64,000 nt of DNA from Perkinsus marinus ATCC 50983 (taxonomy: Eukaryota; Perkinsozoa; Perkinsida; Perkinsidae). The stretch spans positions 23,804 through 87,803 of the forward strand of contig NW_003211731.1 of assembly GCF_000006405.1 (NCBI RefSeq), in the 5' to 3' direction. Positions 34,001 to 45,309 of the stretch are shown in pieces. How positions within the stretch are numbered: the stretch's first letter is position 1; every line of letters begins with the position of its first letter. The position numbers and the translations under genes are program-made. Under the pieces are notes generated by a model that was not told the DNA's origin, did not search any database, and was given only the letters and a program-made list of their open reading frames with translations.

Positions 34001-36473
34001 ATGAATCTTTCCAAGACTCCGTCCAACCTCCTAGAAGGTCTAATCGATGATGGAAAGGCAAGGTGGGCCGAAGGCCCGCGTGAAGACTCTGGCGGGAACC
34101 CTTGTAAGGTTATCTAAGATAACTTATCTTACATGGGAGTGCATCACTTCGGACAGAACTATTCACGCGTTCGAACCGGTGGCCAACACAGGAATTAGTC
34201 ACCGGCACATTACTTGGGCAGTGACGTTGTAACGGTATAGGGTAATGGTTTTGATGTGGGAATATCCTAATTTGAAGAGGAGTCCTCCCAGCCCTCGATG
34301 GTTCCTGACATTATGATTGGGAATGACGCTCACTTCTGAGCAGTGAAGTGATGAGAGATTTCTCTATGCGCGCGCAATTTGTGTAGGCCATACAGTAGGA
34401 CACGACTGGAGCAACGTGTTGATGCCGCGCTGGGATTGCGAATATTTCTCAAGCGTTCGAAGCATTCCGTGTTTTATCATCACTCCTAAGCTCCTACAAA
34501 GTTACTCCCCATTGTGGATATCCTGCTCATCTTTGGTATTGTTAACGGTGATGTTCACGTGGATGATACTGATAAAATTATTTCTGACAGGATGATAGAT
34601 AAGCAGGCCGATATTGGCGGCCATGTTCCTAGATTTGACTTCGAGCAAACCTCTAAGACACCCCCTGAATGAGACTATCATAGCGTGGCTATGTGCTTCC
34701 TTCTGCGGTGGTGTTGGATTCCACTGAGTGAAATTCGCTCGGGCTGTGTAACGGTGATTACTTGAGATGTAGCACCATTGATGTTTCTGGCACGATTCCG
34801 ACCGTTCATATTCCGTCACAACTCTATGAAACGACGATCAATTTTCATTCCCTCAGTTAGAATGTTAGTCGTTTCAAGGTGGTCGGTCGAAATCAGCTGA
34901 TGCAAAAGTCAGTTTTCCAGCCACCCCAGTAATGCCATCTGGTCACCGTATTCGCCAAGGTTCATGGATAGGTATTGATATGCTTGTACAAGCAGGGCTT
35001 TAAGCTAACAGGCCCTTCACAGATCGCTCTGTCGTGTTCCATCTATACCATCCAGAGATCTATCCGGCGAATAGGGTCGGCATGTCCGTAGATGGGGAAT
35101 CCAGATGCAGCGCTTAAGGACGCCGATTCAGTGCTTGCGTTTACTCAAGTGCATCGTATGATACGATTCGTATCAATGAATAAGGAAGTCAATATATCGA
35201 CGCGATTCAAATACGGATTCCGAGTTGGTGAATAGCGCCCGCGATTTCGTGACTGAGGAGATCAATTTCGCCTATCTGAACAACACTTGTTTGGTGCTTG
35301 TATGCTACGGCGTGATGTACATCGCGGGAAACTTCCAACACGAAAACTACGATTCCGAGAGGCCTGCCTCACGTCACGTGCGTCACGTGGTAAGTCCTTT
35401 GTTTTTGCAACCCTACCGATCGCCATAATGCCCCACACACTGTGTGTCCGTGTATGGGATGTGGTATTTGTGTTATTCGTAGTGTATTCTTGAGACTCCC
35501 CAACACTCCACTCAAAGAAATTCTTTGAAAGAATCCTTGATGATTGATCAAGTTCATCGGTATCGTGATTCTCATATCGCCCGCATCTGAATCTTAAATG
35601 TCAGATTACAACAGATTCAGAATCTGTCAGCGACTTTCTCCTTGTAGTACTCTAAGTTTGAGTACTGCAAACAGAAAGCAGCAGAGAGTCCCTGCTGCTT
35701 GCGACTGTTTGAGAGTCAGGCCGAATGCAGCGCGCTCATGCGGACATACATATAAGGATCCTTCTGGAGCTTTGTAAGAAATCTGATGTGGGTATCATAT
35801 CAGGCGAGGTCTCCCTTCCCATCGGGCCAACATATGCTACCAGATTGCTATGCCATTTAGCCAAATCAAATGACCTCAGTTAAACCTCTAACTCTGCGAG
35901 CTTGCGCTTCAGTGCTTCCCTCGCCTGAGCCTCCAATCAACTATTGTGTTGCTCATTCAGCTCAGTTGTGTCGCTTGTCGCCCATACTTTGCCGCTTGGC
36001 TCGTTTGAACGTCACTTCTGCTACGTAGAGCTCAACGTTGTGCTTTTGAGTTTTACTAGCGATTTAAACCTTTCCGTTGACGTTGGGCTAACAAAAGGAA
36101 CCGCTGAACCCACTTGATAACAGAAGATGTTTCCAGAATTTCAAGATGCGCCCCTCGAACTAGCTGAATGTGGCCAATTGTGGAAAGACCCTGTACAGGA
36201 TTTGTGCGATAAAGACGAGTAGAGAAGCCTTGAAGTTGATTTTACTGTTAATAGTCGATCACATCTTTCCTGTGAGAAGGGCTCTCATTGCGCATGTCGA
36301 TTATGATGACCAACGCCAATGAAAATTCTCATCAACAAGCGACCCTTGGGGAACGCAAATCTCGAAAATCGCTGAAAATCTTCAACATAGTTTATGATGA
36401 TCGAGATGAGAAAGTAATGATGAGAAGTAGAAGAACACTAGCGAGCATAGCAAGCCAACAACAAGAACAATAG
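34001..36473 (+). CDS. scattered exons of one or more unknown genes
   Basis: Several + strand stretches read like exons with proper donors or acceptors: 34,001-34,102 (starts MNLSKTPSNLLEGLIDDGKA, donor GTAAGG), about 34,489-34,671 (IVNGDVHVDDTDKIISDRM), about 35,155-35,225 (MIRFVSMNKEVNIST), about 35,255-35,390 (EINFAYLNNTCLVLVCYG, a possible membrane segment, donor GTAAGT) and 36,288-36,473 (basic, ends ASQQQEQ and TAG). I could not chain them in phase, so they may belong to different genes, and I recognise no domain. Confidence 0.35.
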
Positions 36474-36526
36474 TAATATAGTTTATACAACACAGTGTCA
36501 ATCAGAGCTCTCATGAGGGTATACGC

Positions 36527-39500
36527 TCAAGGGGTCGTAATAGAATGTTGGTGTTCAACAGCGACAACAGAGTCGTTGCTGGTGGTCACACCTGCTAGTG
36601 GCGACTGCGGTAAGTGCGTCGCAATATCATGGACTAGATTTGCCACATAATAGGTATTTGGGATGGAGTATCTAATAACATACAAACTCACTGTGGCACG
36701 GGAAGGGAGCTAACGGGTGTATTCTTCCTCAGGCAAATCTCAGAAATAACGTTTTTCAACTGTCCACGTTGACAGTTACAACAGTGACTTACTTGGCCTT
36801 AGACACCTTACACTGACCCACTGCTATCGAATAACAGGCATCGTGTAGTTGTCGGAGTGTCTCTTTCATCGACTCTGTCGTTGACGATTCGTCCAAACAC
36901 GATACAGTTGATGCACTCGTGGCCTCACCCGAGGCATTTACAGCTGTGAGAGCTCCCGAATCAAGCTGCTGTTCACGATGCATTTTCCGACTAGAGCCTC
37001 TGAGGATAATGACACTGTAATAACAACGAGAGGATTATCGTACGTTGTAGTCGGGGATTCAGCCACTACTGCGTAGTCATTCGTAGCAGTAGCCTCGCCT
37101 GAAATAGTATCATAGCATAGTACGGAAGGTCAAACTCGTCTTACTTTCGCATTCTAAGGAGTCTTTACCGTCATCATGCATAGGTCTGAAGAACAACGAA
37201 ATCATACTCTTCCATAACAAGGACCCAGGTTCAATTCACACGGAAAGGGTTTCTAGTAGGAACTTCCTACACTGGAGTTTCACCCGCGATGAAAAATACA
37301 TTTCACGACTACTGCATATCACCGCGAACATCGGTTCTTTTACTGAGTCTTACGCCACTTCACGTGAAGCGGGTAAGACTCCATCAACCCACTTAAGCTG
37401 TTGGGAATTTCCTAAAGCTCTGAGAGCGTCACAGCCCATGATGTCCATAATGCAGTCAGAACTCGATTGCCTCGACGATGATGAGACGCTCCGTGTTGGA
37501 CAACCATGTTGGTGTCTGCAACCCGCATCCCACACTGTCCATAATTTCATGGCGCGTGAAACTTACCGGGTGTATTTGGGTAGCCATTGTCGAACGAGTG
37601 TATCTTCCACTACTTGGTAAACATCTTCATCACGGAAAGGATATGCGCCGATAACGACGCAAGTATCAACCTACGGGCGAGCGCTTTTGCTTTCGAACTC
37701 CCGCACATTCGCTAAATCGCGGATACCTTAGAATCAGAAGCTGGGTCAGCCTCGAGTATCTCATAATGTAGTATCTTGTCGAGATTGGATGCAAGTGAAG
37801 AATCTTTGGGTCGAATCTCGATATACCTAAAACATCATGAAAGTGATCGACAAGCGCCACACACTATGCTGTGTATTCACGTCATAATGCAACACATGGA
37901 CTTGATTCACATAACTCCGTTGAACTCCTCAACACAGTCACTACGAATTGGATATATGATAATAACAACGTCGGGGAAAGCACCAACATCTCGCAAGAGA
38001 CGGCTTTACTTCGCAACATACGTTGACTGTTAAATGTTTTATCACGGTATATAATTTAATTCTGATTGATTTGAACGAGTTATGGTATATAGGTACAGTA
38101 GGAGCTGGAGTAGCAATAACAAAATACTCCTCATCCCGAGCAACGGTGATAGTACTAGCAATGGCGAATAAACTATACGTTATTAGAATATACGATATTG
38201 CTAGTGCTTCACCTGTTTCCCACGACGATCTCCGCATCAGCATTAGCCAGGGGGCCAGCCCAGAGCTGTATCATGAGGTCTCGAGTTTGAGGCGCTCCAA
38301 AGTCGGTTTGCGTATTGTCGAAGAACCACTTCAGACTGAACCTGTGATAGACAGAACTAACACGCTTGCTGGAAGCAACTGATCATGTGCTCACTCAGTG
38401 CGGTCGATGTAGCTACCAGGAGTCCTCTCTTGGAAGTATCGTAGCACTTCCTCAGCGCCGTTCATCCACCCACCGTCCGACGCTGAATAAAAATGCCTCA
38501 GCCAGGGATCGAACCGGGGACCTCGACAACTTACTGTCGGCTCTCGACCAAGCAGAACGTGATTGAGGAGAACTGATGCCTACGGTCGATTCAACCTGGA
38601 GCACCAAACTCAATCTATGATTTGGAAAAGGAGTGGTATCAGCGCTCACCTCAGCCAATGAGTTATCTTCAGTGATGCAACCGCATGCTAGCGCATCAGC
38701 GTACTTCCACACACCTTCCGGACTGACGAACCGAATCATCACAGATCAACAGCTCAGCCGACCCACTTTCTATAGATGCAACCGTTCTCAGGTAGAAGGT
38801 ATATCGGTAGGTGTCCGAGAAGTCTCTCCACAATTTGCTTAGAGTGGCTCGTGGTCACGACCATTATAGTATCTAATAATTATGTGAAAAATGACAAGTG
38901 CGGGGATCGAACCCGAGACCTTACTCTCATCATTAGCCAAACGTTGAAGGCTTGCCATGAGATCCTTTGGCACCGACATCAGGGATTGATACAACTTTGC
39001 CGGTACTCCCCGTCTCGTTTTCGAGGGCACAAGACAGTCCATCAAATCAAACACCTGAGCCCATAATCGTTCCCAATGGGAAGTTTTTACTCACCAATAA
39101 TCGTTTGGTGCTACACTCAATAGAAGTGCGTAACTTATTGAAAGGCACAAGAGGGGAAACCTGAATGACCAAAGACTCGAATGAAGACTGAGTTGCAGCA
39201 ACTCACCGAAGCAGAAACGTCTATCCGGTCTGAACAAGCACTCTTGAGAGTTGCGATGAAAGTCTCGGCCCAACGTTGAGCGCTGTGATTATGAACTGAA
39301 GACGACGACCGGACGTTGTTATGACTAGAATGGTATTATTTTCCTACTGTATTTGAAACAGTAATCATGCATTTCCTTACGACGGTCCTCACCCATCGTT
39401 AAAGCTTCGTATATAGCCCAGGACACCTCCTCAAGGTTCCATGGGTTGATTCGAATCTGATACAAAAACTGTCAACCGACCGAGAGAGGCGATTCGCTTA

Positions 39501-42500
39501 CACTTCCAGCTCCTAGGTACTGTGCAGCTCCAGCGAACTCACTGATCACTAGGACGCCGTTTCTGAAGAGCGATGATATTCATACCACACCTTCGGCAAC
39601 TCGTGAGCTCAGGAGCTGACAATGACTTACTTGTGTTGTTGTGAGGCTACGAACTCGTAGGCAACGAGATTCATACCATCACGAATAGAAGAGATCAGCG
39701 CAACATCAGCAACTCTGTAAAGGGCAGTCTGAAAATAGCACGAGTCAGAATCGAACCAGGGTCATCAGTATGTCAGCCACTGAGCATAACCGCTAGGCCA
39801 AAGCAACACTTACCAACTCCTCATGATCAACGCATCCATCGAGATAGATCACCGGAGGACCAGTATAAAGATTGCTGTGCTTGCCACAAATCGATCCGAC
39901 CATCTCGTGAACCTGCCGCTTCAGGCGCTGATACTCCGGCACTTCACTTCTAGTAGGAATTGCCAGTTGCACCTGGTAGTAGTACACCTCACTTCACACA
40001 TTGATGGTATGGTAGCTCACCAACACACACTGAGATGCCCACTCTGGGTGCTCATCTAAGAACATATCAAAGGCTCGAAGTTTGTGTGGAATACCCTTTA
40101 TGTAATCAAGTCGATCAATACCTGACCGACGATATCACTTCAAGAACCACCAAAAAAATAAACTCAGCTCAGGGGCAAAAATCAATCCGCAGAAAAAAGG
40201 TACAATACACTCTTAATGATCCGAATTGAACAACAGTTCACATTTATCGCTCGAGTACATTTTTCGCAAAGAGTTGTCAAGATTTCTGTCTGCTCAGAGT
40301 ACACGGATAGAAGTAGCAACACACATAAAGAATCATCACATACGTAGTAGCTTACCGAGTATGACTTTTCGATCACCCCATTGCTCCTTCAGACTAGCCA
40401 CTCGTGCTGCGACAGTGACAGACTCGGCTGTTGAAGTGAACGGAGTTGGGTCGATGCCAATTGGTATTGTAGCACACTTAACCTGATAAAAAATACAAGA
40501 AAAATGCCTCAACCAGGATTCGAACCGACGACGACGTCCTCCTCCTACAAAGTTGCCATTGAGAGGTGTTGCGTCAACTCCTTGCGGTGTGATCTCTAGA
40601 GTAGTCAACTGCACACAGCAGGACAGGAAGTGCCTCACATAGTCGTGTACCTGCATACCATAACTCAACCAACTTTCGTCATTCTTAATTCCTCCAACAC
40701 GTGATAATGATGCAAACAAGCCCGCCAATTCAGTCGTCCGCGAGCGACATCATATTCCGACCTAAAACCAACAGGACTGAAATTTCCTCAAAAGATTGAA
40801 ATTTTAGCGCAAATTTTCTCAGCTGGAAGCAGAACAATTCACACGCGACTTTGGAAAAAAGCGTATAAAAACAAAAAAAAATCCCAAAATTTCGGCGACA
40901 CTGACAATGTTAGAATAAATGGTTGCTTTTCTCAGCTGAAGTCATAATAACTTACCCACGACTCGGGAAAAAATATATAAAATACAACACATATTTCCCG
41001 AAATTTTTTCATCGTCATCAACACATAGAGTTGACCATGTACACGGGATTTCATTCAACTTTGAGAAATCGCATTACTTAGAGCTCACTAGCAGTTAAAA
41101 AAGACTCCTAATGTGATGACATTTGCATGGGAAACTGATTGAAGAATGTGTTCCTAGCCATACGTGGAAACTTCAAAGACGAGATTCCCCCCAGGAACAT
41201 TATAGGTATAATATACTTACATGGAAAGCGAGCAGGTTTGCTGATAGCAACCCTTGTAGGATTTCTTCTCTTTGCCTGACAAATGCAACTCGATGACATC
41301 TAGCCAGACTCAGTAAGCCTACGGTAACATCCGATATATCTCAGCCGAGGGGAAAGGAGTGTGCAGAAACCAACCGATATTCGCGTTGGGGACTCTCTCA
41401 CGTAGGAGCTTGGGCACCTAAGAGCAATTCGTCCTGACGTATACGAGGTAATCCAACACTACCAACATCAGGTGGTAGTCGTGGACCCACACCAGATCGT
41501 CATCATGCAAAACCTACAGAGAGGAGAAAAATATCTTTCATGTGCATGCGTGCAAATATCTTTTCCCCCCTACCTTCATGATAGCATCGACGAACTTAGC
41601 ATTAGCTTGTTGATACGTTTCCCATTCTAGTGTTCTTCCTGCTATAACACCTGAATAGAAACAGCAGTCAGAGCTTTGAGAAATAACGCTCCTCCAGGGC
41701 TTGATAACAATAGTGAAAATGATGATCCTAATGCGACGACATTTACACGGGAAACTGATTGAAGAATGTGTTCCTAGCCATAGGTGGAAAATTCAAAAAT
41801 GAGTTCCCCCCCCGGGAACGTTATAGGTTCCTGGATGATTTTACGGACCAGACAGTCACCGCCGCAACATCAAAACGCTATACCATAATCAATACATCTC
41901 TACAACAGTGTGTGGGGGGAAATGTGCACATGGTCAACTACATATGTTGATGATGATAATATGACCATTCGTTCTTCTACCTGAATTTATATATAAACTC
42001 CTAAAATCAGTGTGAAAAACGAACATATATTCCGATTTTTCCTCTAAAAATTGCGCAAGACTTCCCAACTCACGTTCAGTGGACGGAGTAATGTAGTGGA
42101 ATAAAGGCCACAACGTATTGTTACAAAAGCCGTTATAGTACAACTCGATTTCGCTATCAGTGAGGAATACCGGGTAGCACCCTTGCTCTCGAACCTAAGA
42201 ATTAGATAATGTCAAAATCTGAATCTAGATTCAACTGTCCAGAACATTGTATATATTCTTCCATTCGACCACACTACACTGGAGTTTCACGACTACCCGT
42301 TTTACGTAAAGTGGCGTCGTAAAACTCGGTGGAAACGCGGTGATATGCAGTAGTAGTCGTGAAATATGTTTTCCATATCACTAGAGTGAACACCATTTCT
42401 TTGAGGCCACTGCGCCGCCCGCCACATCTCATGATGAGTCCGATCAATCTTAAGGCTTTTATATTTCCTCCATCATCTCTGTTGGGTTCTCTCACACTAC

Positions 42501-43025
42501 AAGATTGGACAGTCCTACCAGTTCAGCGACTTCCTCCTTGTCTTCATCGGGCACCTCACAGCCCGGCCACCCGATCCAGTTCATGTCGATACCGCTAACA
42601 CCACTGAGTGCTGATACAAGCCCTCCTGAGCTTTTACTGGCAACCCATTTCCCCGTGTCCTTGTCCTTATGAATCGTGCCTGCCCAAAACAAAACATCTA
42701 AACAGCTCAACGCGTTATGCCACCCTGCTAACAACCCTAAGGCCCCAGGTTCAATTCCCCGATATGTCATTTTTACTTACAAGGTAATCGATTCGCCACT
42801 GAAATGAGTCTATGCCGTTCAACCGACTGAGGTGTCTTTTCCTCCCGACTACGACCTTGCGAGTTCCTGAGAAGAGCGTTGAGGAAATGCAAGATTGCAA
42901 GATTTCACTTACTCGTCCACCTCCTCAGCAATCTCACTAGCGATCTCCGCTTCAGCAACACGTTCACTTCCAGAGAGAACAAGTTCAGTGAGTTTTTCTT
43001 GGGCAGTTTCTTGAGGCGTTACCAT
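36527..43025 (-). CDS. trehalose-6-phosphate synthase with degenerate phosphatase domain
   Basis: About 24 exons. The GT20 synthase part is clear: SVANRLP (42,795), [12 protein letters not shown] and [10 protein letters not shown] (42,530-42,640), [16 protein letters not shown] (42,120), [10 protein letters not shown] (41,480), [16 protein letters not shown] (41,360), [11 protein letters not shown] (41,230), ATIPIGIDP (40,460), [12 protein letters not shown] (40,090), [14 protein letters not shown] (39,680), [14 protein letters not shown] (39,530), INPWNLEEV (39,430). It should join glucose from UDP-glucose to glucose-6-phosphate. A trehalose-phosphatase-like part follows ([15 protein letters not shown] at 38,410; QCKVSKAK at 36,800) but its catalytic motifs are altered: the DxDGT block is FDLMDCL, the SGR block is TTSHS, and GDDRSDEDMF is [11 protein letters not shown]. 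This recalls plant class II TPS proteins. The stop is TGA at 36,527; the start at 43,025 is probable, with another Met at 43,109. Introns hold tRNA-like sequence and MITEs. Confidence 0.9.
37272..37383. repeat. MITE family 2 copy
   Basis: TGGAGTTTCACCC at the left and GGGTAAGACTCCA at the right, with the family middle ATTTCACGACTACTGCATAT. It abuts the 3' end of an exon of the trehalose gene. Confidence 0.75.
38483..38534 (-). other. 52-nt intron made of a tRNA 3' half
   Basis: Intron of the trehalose gene, GTAAGT to TTCAG, phase-consistent with its flanking exons. It contains CCCCGGTTCGATCCCTGG (T arm and Pol III B box), then GAGGCATTTTTATTCAG, where the T-run lies just before the splice AG. 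Confidence 0.7.
38873..38934 (-). other. 62-nt intron made of a tRNA 3' half
   Basis: Intron GTAAGG to TTATTAG in the trehalose gene. Holds CGGGTTCGATCCCCG followed by CACTTGTCATTTTTCAC. The exon phases on both sides fit (ANDE then NTIMVV). Confidence 0.7.
39729..39813 (-). other. 85-nt intron that is almost entirely tRNA-like
   Basis: GTAAGT to TTTTCAG. Contains an A-box-like TGGCCTAGCGGTTA, an anticodon-arm-like TCAGT...ACTGA stem, a B box GGTTCGATTC and a terminal TGCTATTTTCAG. The exons on either side read HEEL and [11 protein letters not shown], so the intron is exact. The 5' acceptor strand does not pair with the 3' end, so I do not call a functional tRNA. Confidence 0.75.
40493..40548 (-). 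other. 56-nt intron with tRNA T arm
   Basis: GTAGGA to TATCAG; contains CGGTTCGAATCCTGG, GAGGCATTTTT and a long T-rich tail before the AG. Flanking exons read LNGNF and VKCATIP, in phase. Its 3' part closely resembles the intron at 38,483. Confidence 0.7.
40780..41040. repeat. two damaged MITE family 1 pieces
   Basis: Repeats of TCAGCTGAAG/TTCTCAGCTGG surroundings and of the ACACATAGAGTTGACCATGT end, inside the large intron 40,710-41,215 of the trehalose gene. Family 1 by its TTTTCATCGTCATCAACAC end. Confidence 0.5.
41106..41215. repeat. repeat family 3, copy 1
   Basis: Shares GAAACTGATTGAAGAATGTG and the following GTTCCTAGCCATA, TTCCCCCC and GGAAC.TTATAGGT with 41,727-41,833; a partial inverted match (CAGTTTCCCATGTAAATG) is at about 49,432. 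Confidence 0.7.
41727..41833. repeat. repeat family 3, copy 2
   Basis: About 110 bp, roughly 85-90% identical by eye to 41,106-41,215. Both copies lie in introns of the trehalose gene. Confidence 0.7.
41904..42072. repeat. MITE family 1 copy in an intron
   Basis: CAGTGTGTGGGGGGAAATG, then CACATGGTCAACTACATATG; right half weakly conserved. Confidence 0.6.
42280..42392. repeat. MITE family 2 copy
   Basis: TGGAGTTTCACGACTACCCG at the left, CATATCACTAGAGTGAA at the right; lies in an intron of the trehalose gene. Confidence 0.75.
42737..42780 (-). other. 44-nt intron with an antisense tRNA T arm
   Basis: GTAAGT to CTTAG in the trehalose gene. Here the B box lies on the + strand (AGGTTCAATTCCCC then GTCATTTTTAC), opposite to the gene, so in the transcript it is antisense. 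Confidence 0.6.
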
Positions 43026-43643
43026 TATGGCGATTGAAAAACGAAACTTCAAACTGGTGGTGGCCAAAGCACACGAGATGATGAACCAGCATACCCCTCC
43101 TAATACCACACCACGAGCAAACAGGTGCTTTACATAACTAACAGCATCGAAAATGCATGTACAATATACAGAGGGCTCCTTATGATCAAACCCGCAATTT
43201 TAATAAGTCCCAACCTAACTAAGGCGAAAGTGATACCACTCCCCCCTGAAGTTACTCTGGATACATACTTAATACTCCATAGGTGGCATCCTACACTAGA
43301 GTAGTAGTGACCAACAATCATTTCACATAAGGCCTCCATAGAACCGTCATAATTACACAGCATCATCAATCGTTCCTTCCCTAACAATTAGTATATGTAT
43401 TCTTACAAAATTCGCCAAAGCTCTCCGACAGAGCCTAGCGAGAAAGCAACCAACACAACGTGCTGTCCCCAATGCAATACCAACACAAACGTGTCCTCAA
43501 ACACACACTATCATCGTCACACTTTAGCGACACGGAGGGTTCCCATTTATGAATATATTCAGAAATAATGAACAGATCTAATATATAGAAAGAAAAACTA
43601 CTGATGTTATACATATATGCTTTACTATTTACAAGGAAATACG

Positions 43644-43752
43644 GTGGAGTGGATTCACCACCCTAGTGATATGAAAAACATATTTCACGACTACTACTGC
43701 ATAGCACCGCGTTTTTCACACTTCACGTAAAACGGGTAATCGTGAAACTCCA
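43644..43752. repeat. MITE family 2 copy
   Basis: TGGAGTGGATTCACCACCC to CGTGAAACTCCA with the full middle, including CGACTACTACTGCATA. Confidence 0.85.
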
Positions 43753-44352
43753 ATATAATCTATCCCTCCACAGCAGTCTGCTGTCACTTCCTCCTCAGAA
43801 ATAAACTTGACTAATTTTTCCACCGCACTTGTCGTCATTCGACTTCGCCATTTCCTTATTATACACTAACATTAACGAGTATTCCTCAGCGTGTTGATGT
43901 ACCTATTGTAAGATGCTGCTGCTGCATCATCATTGTTGCTATCCCCCATCAGCCGTAGAACACAATGTGTCTCTCCAGGCTGAAGGATTCCCCGCAGCTG
44001 AGCTCACGATGAAGATAGTCTTCGTCGTCTAAGGCTAAGTATTAACAGGCAGCCTTGGAAGGCATATCCACTGTAGTGTTATCTCAGTGGGCGCCATACA
44101 AACAATATGATTTTGAAATTTTTATATTCAACAAAAAACAATTTCGAGTAAAATATGTTATTCGAAAATCACATCTAATATACAGTTTCCGTACCTGTAC
44201 CAGATCTTGGCCGCCCATTTCGGAGCTTCCGAATTTGCAGCCGTACTTCCATAATGGTAAAGAGTGCTGATATGAAAAAAATATCATGTGGTATCTAAAT
44301 TCATCAACAACACTTTCCCGACGAGAGTCAACCGAGCAATACGTAATGACAC

Positions 44353-44655
44353 TGGATTTTCACCCTAGTGATATGAAAAACATATTTCACAATTGCCTTG
44401 AAAACAATTATATTATCGGTGTTGGCGGAATCAGCATAGACGCCTTATAATTCACATTTAGTATTATACCACTTCAGGGGTCGTGAAACTCCAATAATTT
44501 CTATCCATGGACTAAATTAGTATCAAAATATGATGGATAGAATCGTTATTGATATATCAAGTGAAGTTTCACCAACCTAGTGATATGAAAAACACTGCTG
44601 CATATCACCGCGTTTTTCACCGAGTTTTACGCGTAAAACGAATTAATCTCCAATG
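44353..44655. repeat. composite block: two family 2 MITEs, copy 1
   Basis: A variant MITE with the internal piece ATTATATTATCGGTGTTGGC, then a 65-bp spacer (ATGATGGATAGAATCG), then a second MITE. The whole block recurs at 52,354 and, inverted, at 60,495. Confidence 0.85.
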
Positions 44656-45079
44656 TGCATAGAAGATACATTCTGTCACTCGCCAGGAAATTCTATAAAA
44701 TTTTCTTCAAATTCATTCACAATTAATAGTGTCTTAATTTCGATTAAAATCCAATTACAGTAAAATCAAAGGCTTAAAAACTAACACAATGACAATAACC
44801 AATATTTAAATAACCACTTCGAGAGCTCTTGAGCTTCGTTGAGGAAATGCAAGATTTAGCAAGAAAGCAAGTTTGCGAGGTCCTTACAATTCAGTAGTCG
44901 TGGAGATCTTTATTATTACTATGATAATAATAATGAGGATATTCGTATTAATTTTATATTTTTTTGGTCTCGATGTTTTATTTTTTCGGAAAAATCAGAA
45001 AATTTTCCCTTCAGAATAGGTACATTATAATCAATATAGGCGTATCATCGTCGGTCAACAGTAACTGCACTTAATACAT

Positions 45080-45189
45080 TGGAGTTTCACGATCACCCGT
45101 TTTACGTGAAATGGCGTCGTAAAACTCGGTGATATGCAGTATGTTTTTCACTAGTGTTTTTTTCATATCACTAAGGTGGTGAAACTCCA
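45080..45189. repeat. MITE family 2 copy
   Basis: TGGAGTTTCACGATCACCCG to GGTGGTGAAACTCCA. Confidence 0.85.
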
Positions 45190-45309
45190 TTTATGAAAAC
45201 TCTAAAGTTAAAAAGTCTAAAAGTCATTTAGCCTCGACATGCATGTATCTCGACAGGTTATGTCGTTTTTACCCGTTGAAAAACGTTCTACTCAGCCACG
45301 TTTATTACA

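Larger units (their letters stand above)
43026..45300. other. spacer between divergent genes, with repeats and possible small exons
   Basis: Upstream region of both the trehalose gene (-) and the cysteine-rich gene (+). Contains family 2 MITEs. Two minus-strand stretches read like exons: about 43,994-43,877 (LRGILQPGETHCVLRLMGDS, then a TAA) and about 44,275-44,197 (GCKFGSSEMGGQDLVQ with a GTACGG donor). They might form a small gene, but I cannot chain them. Confidence 0.3.
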
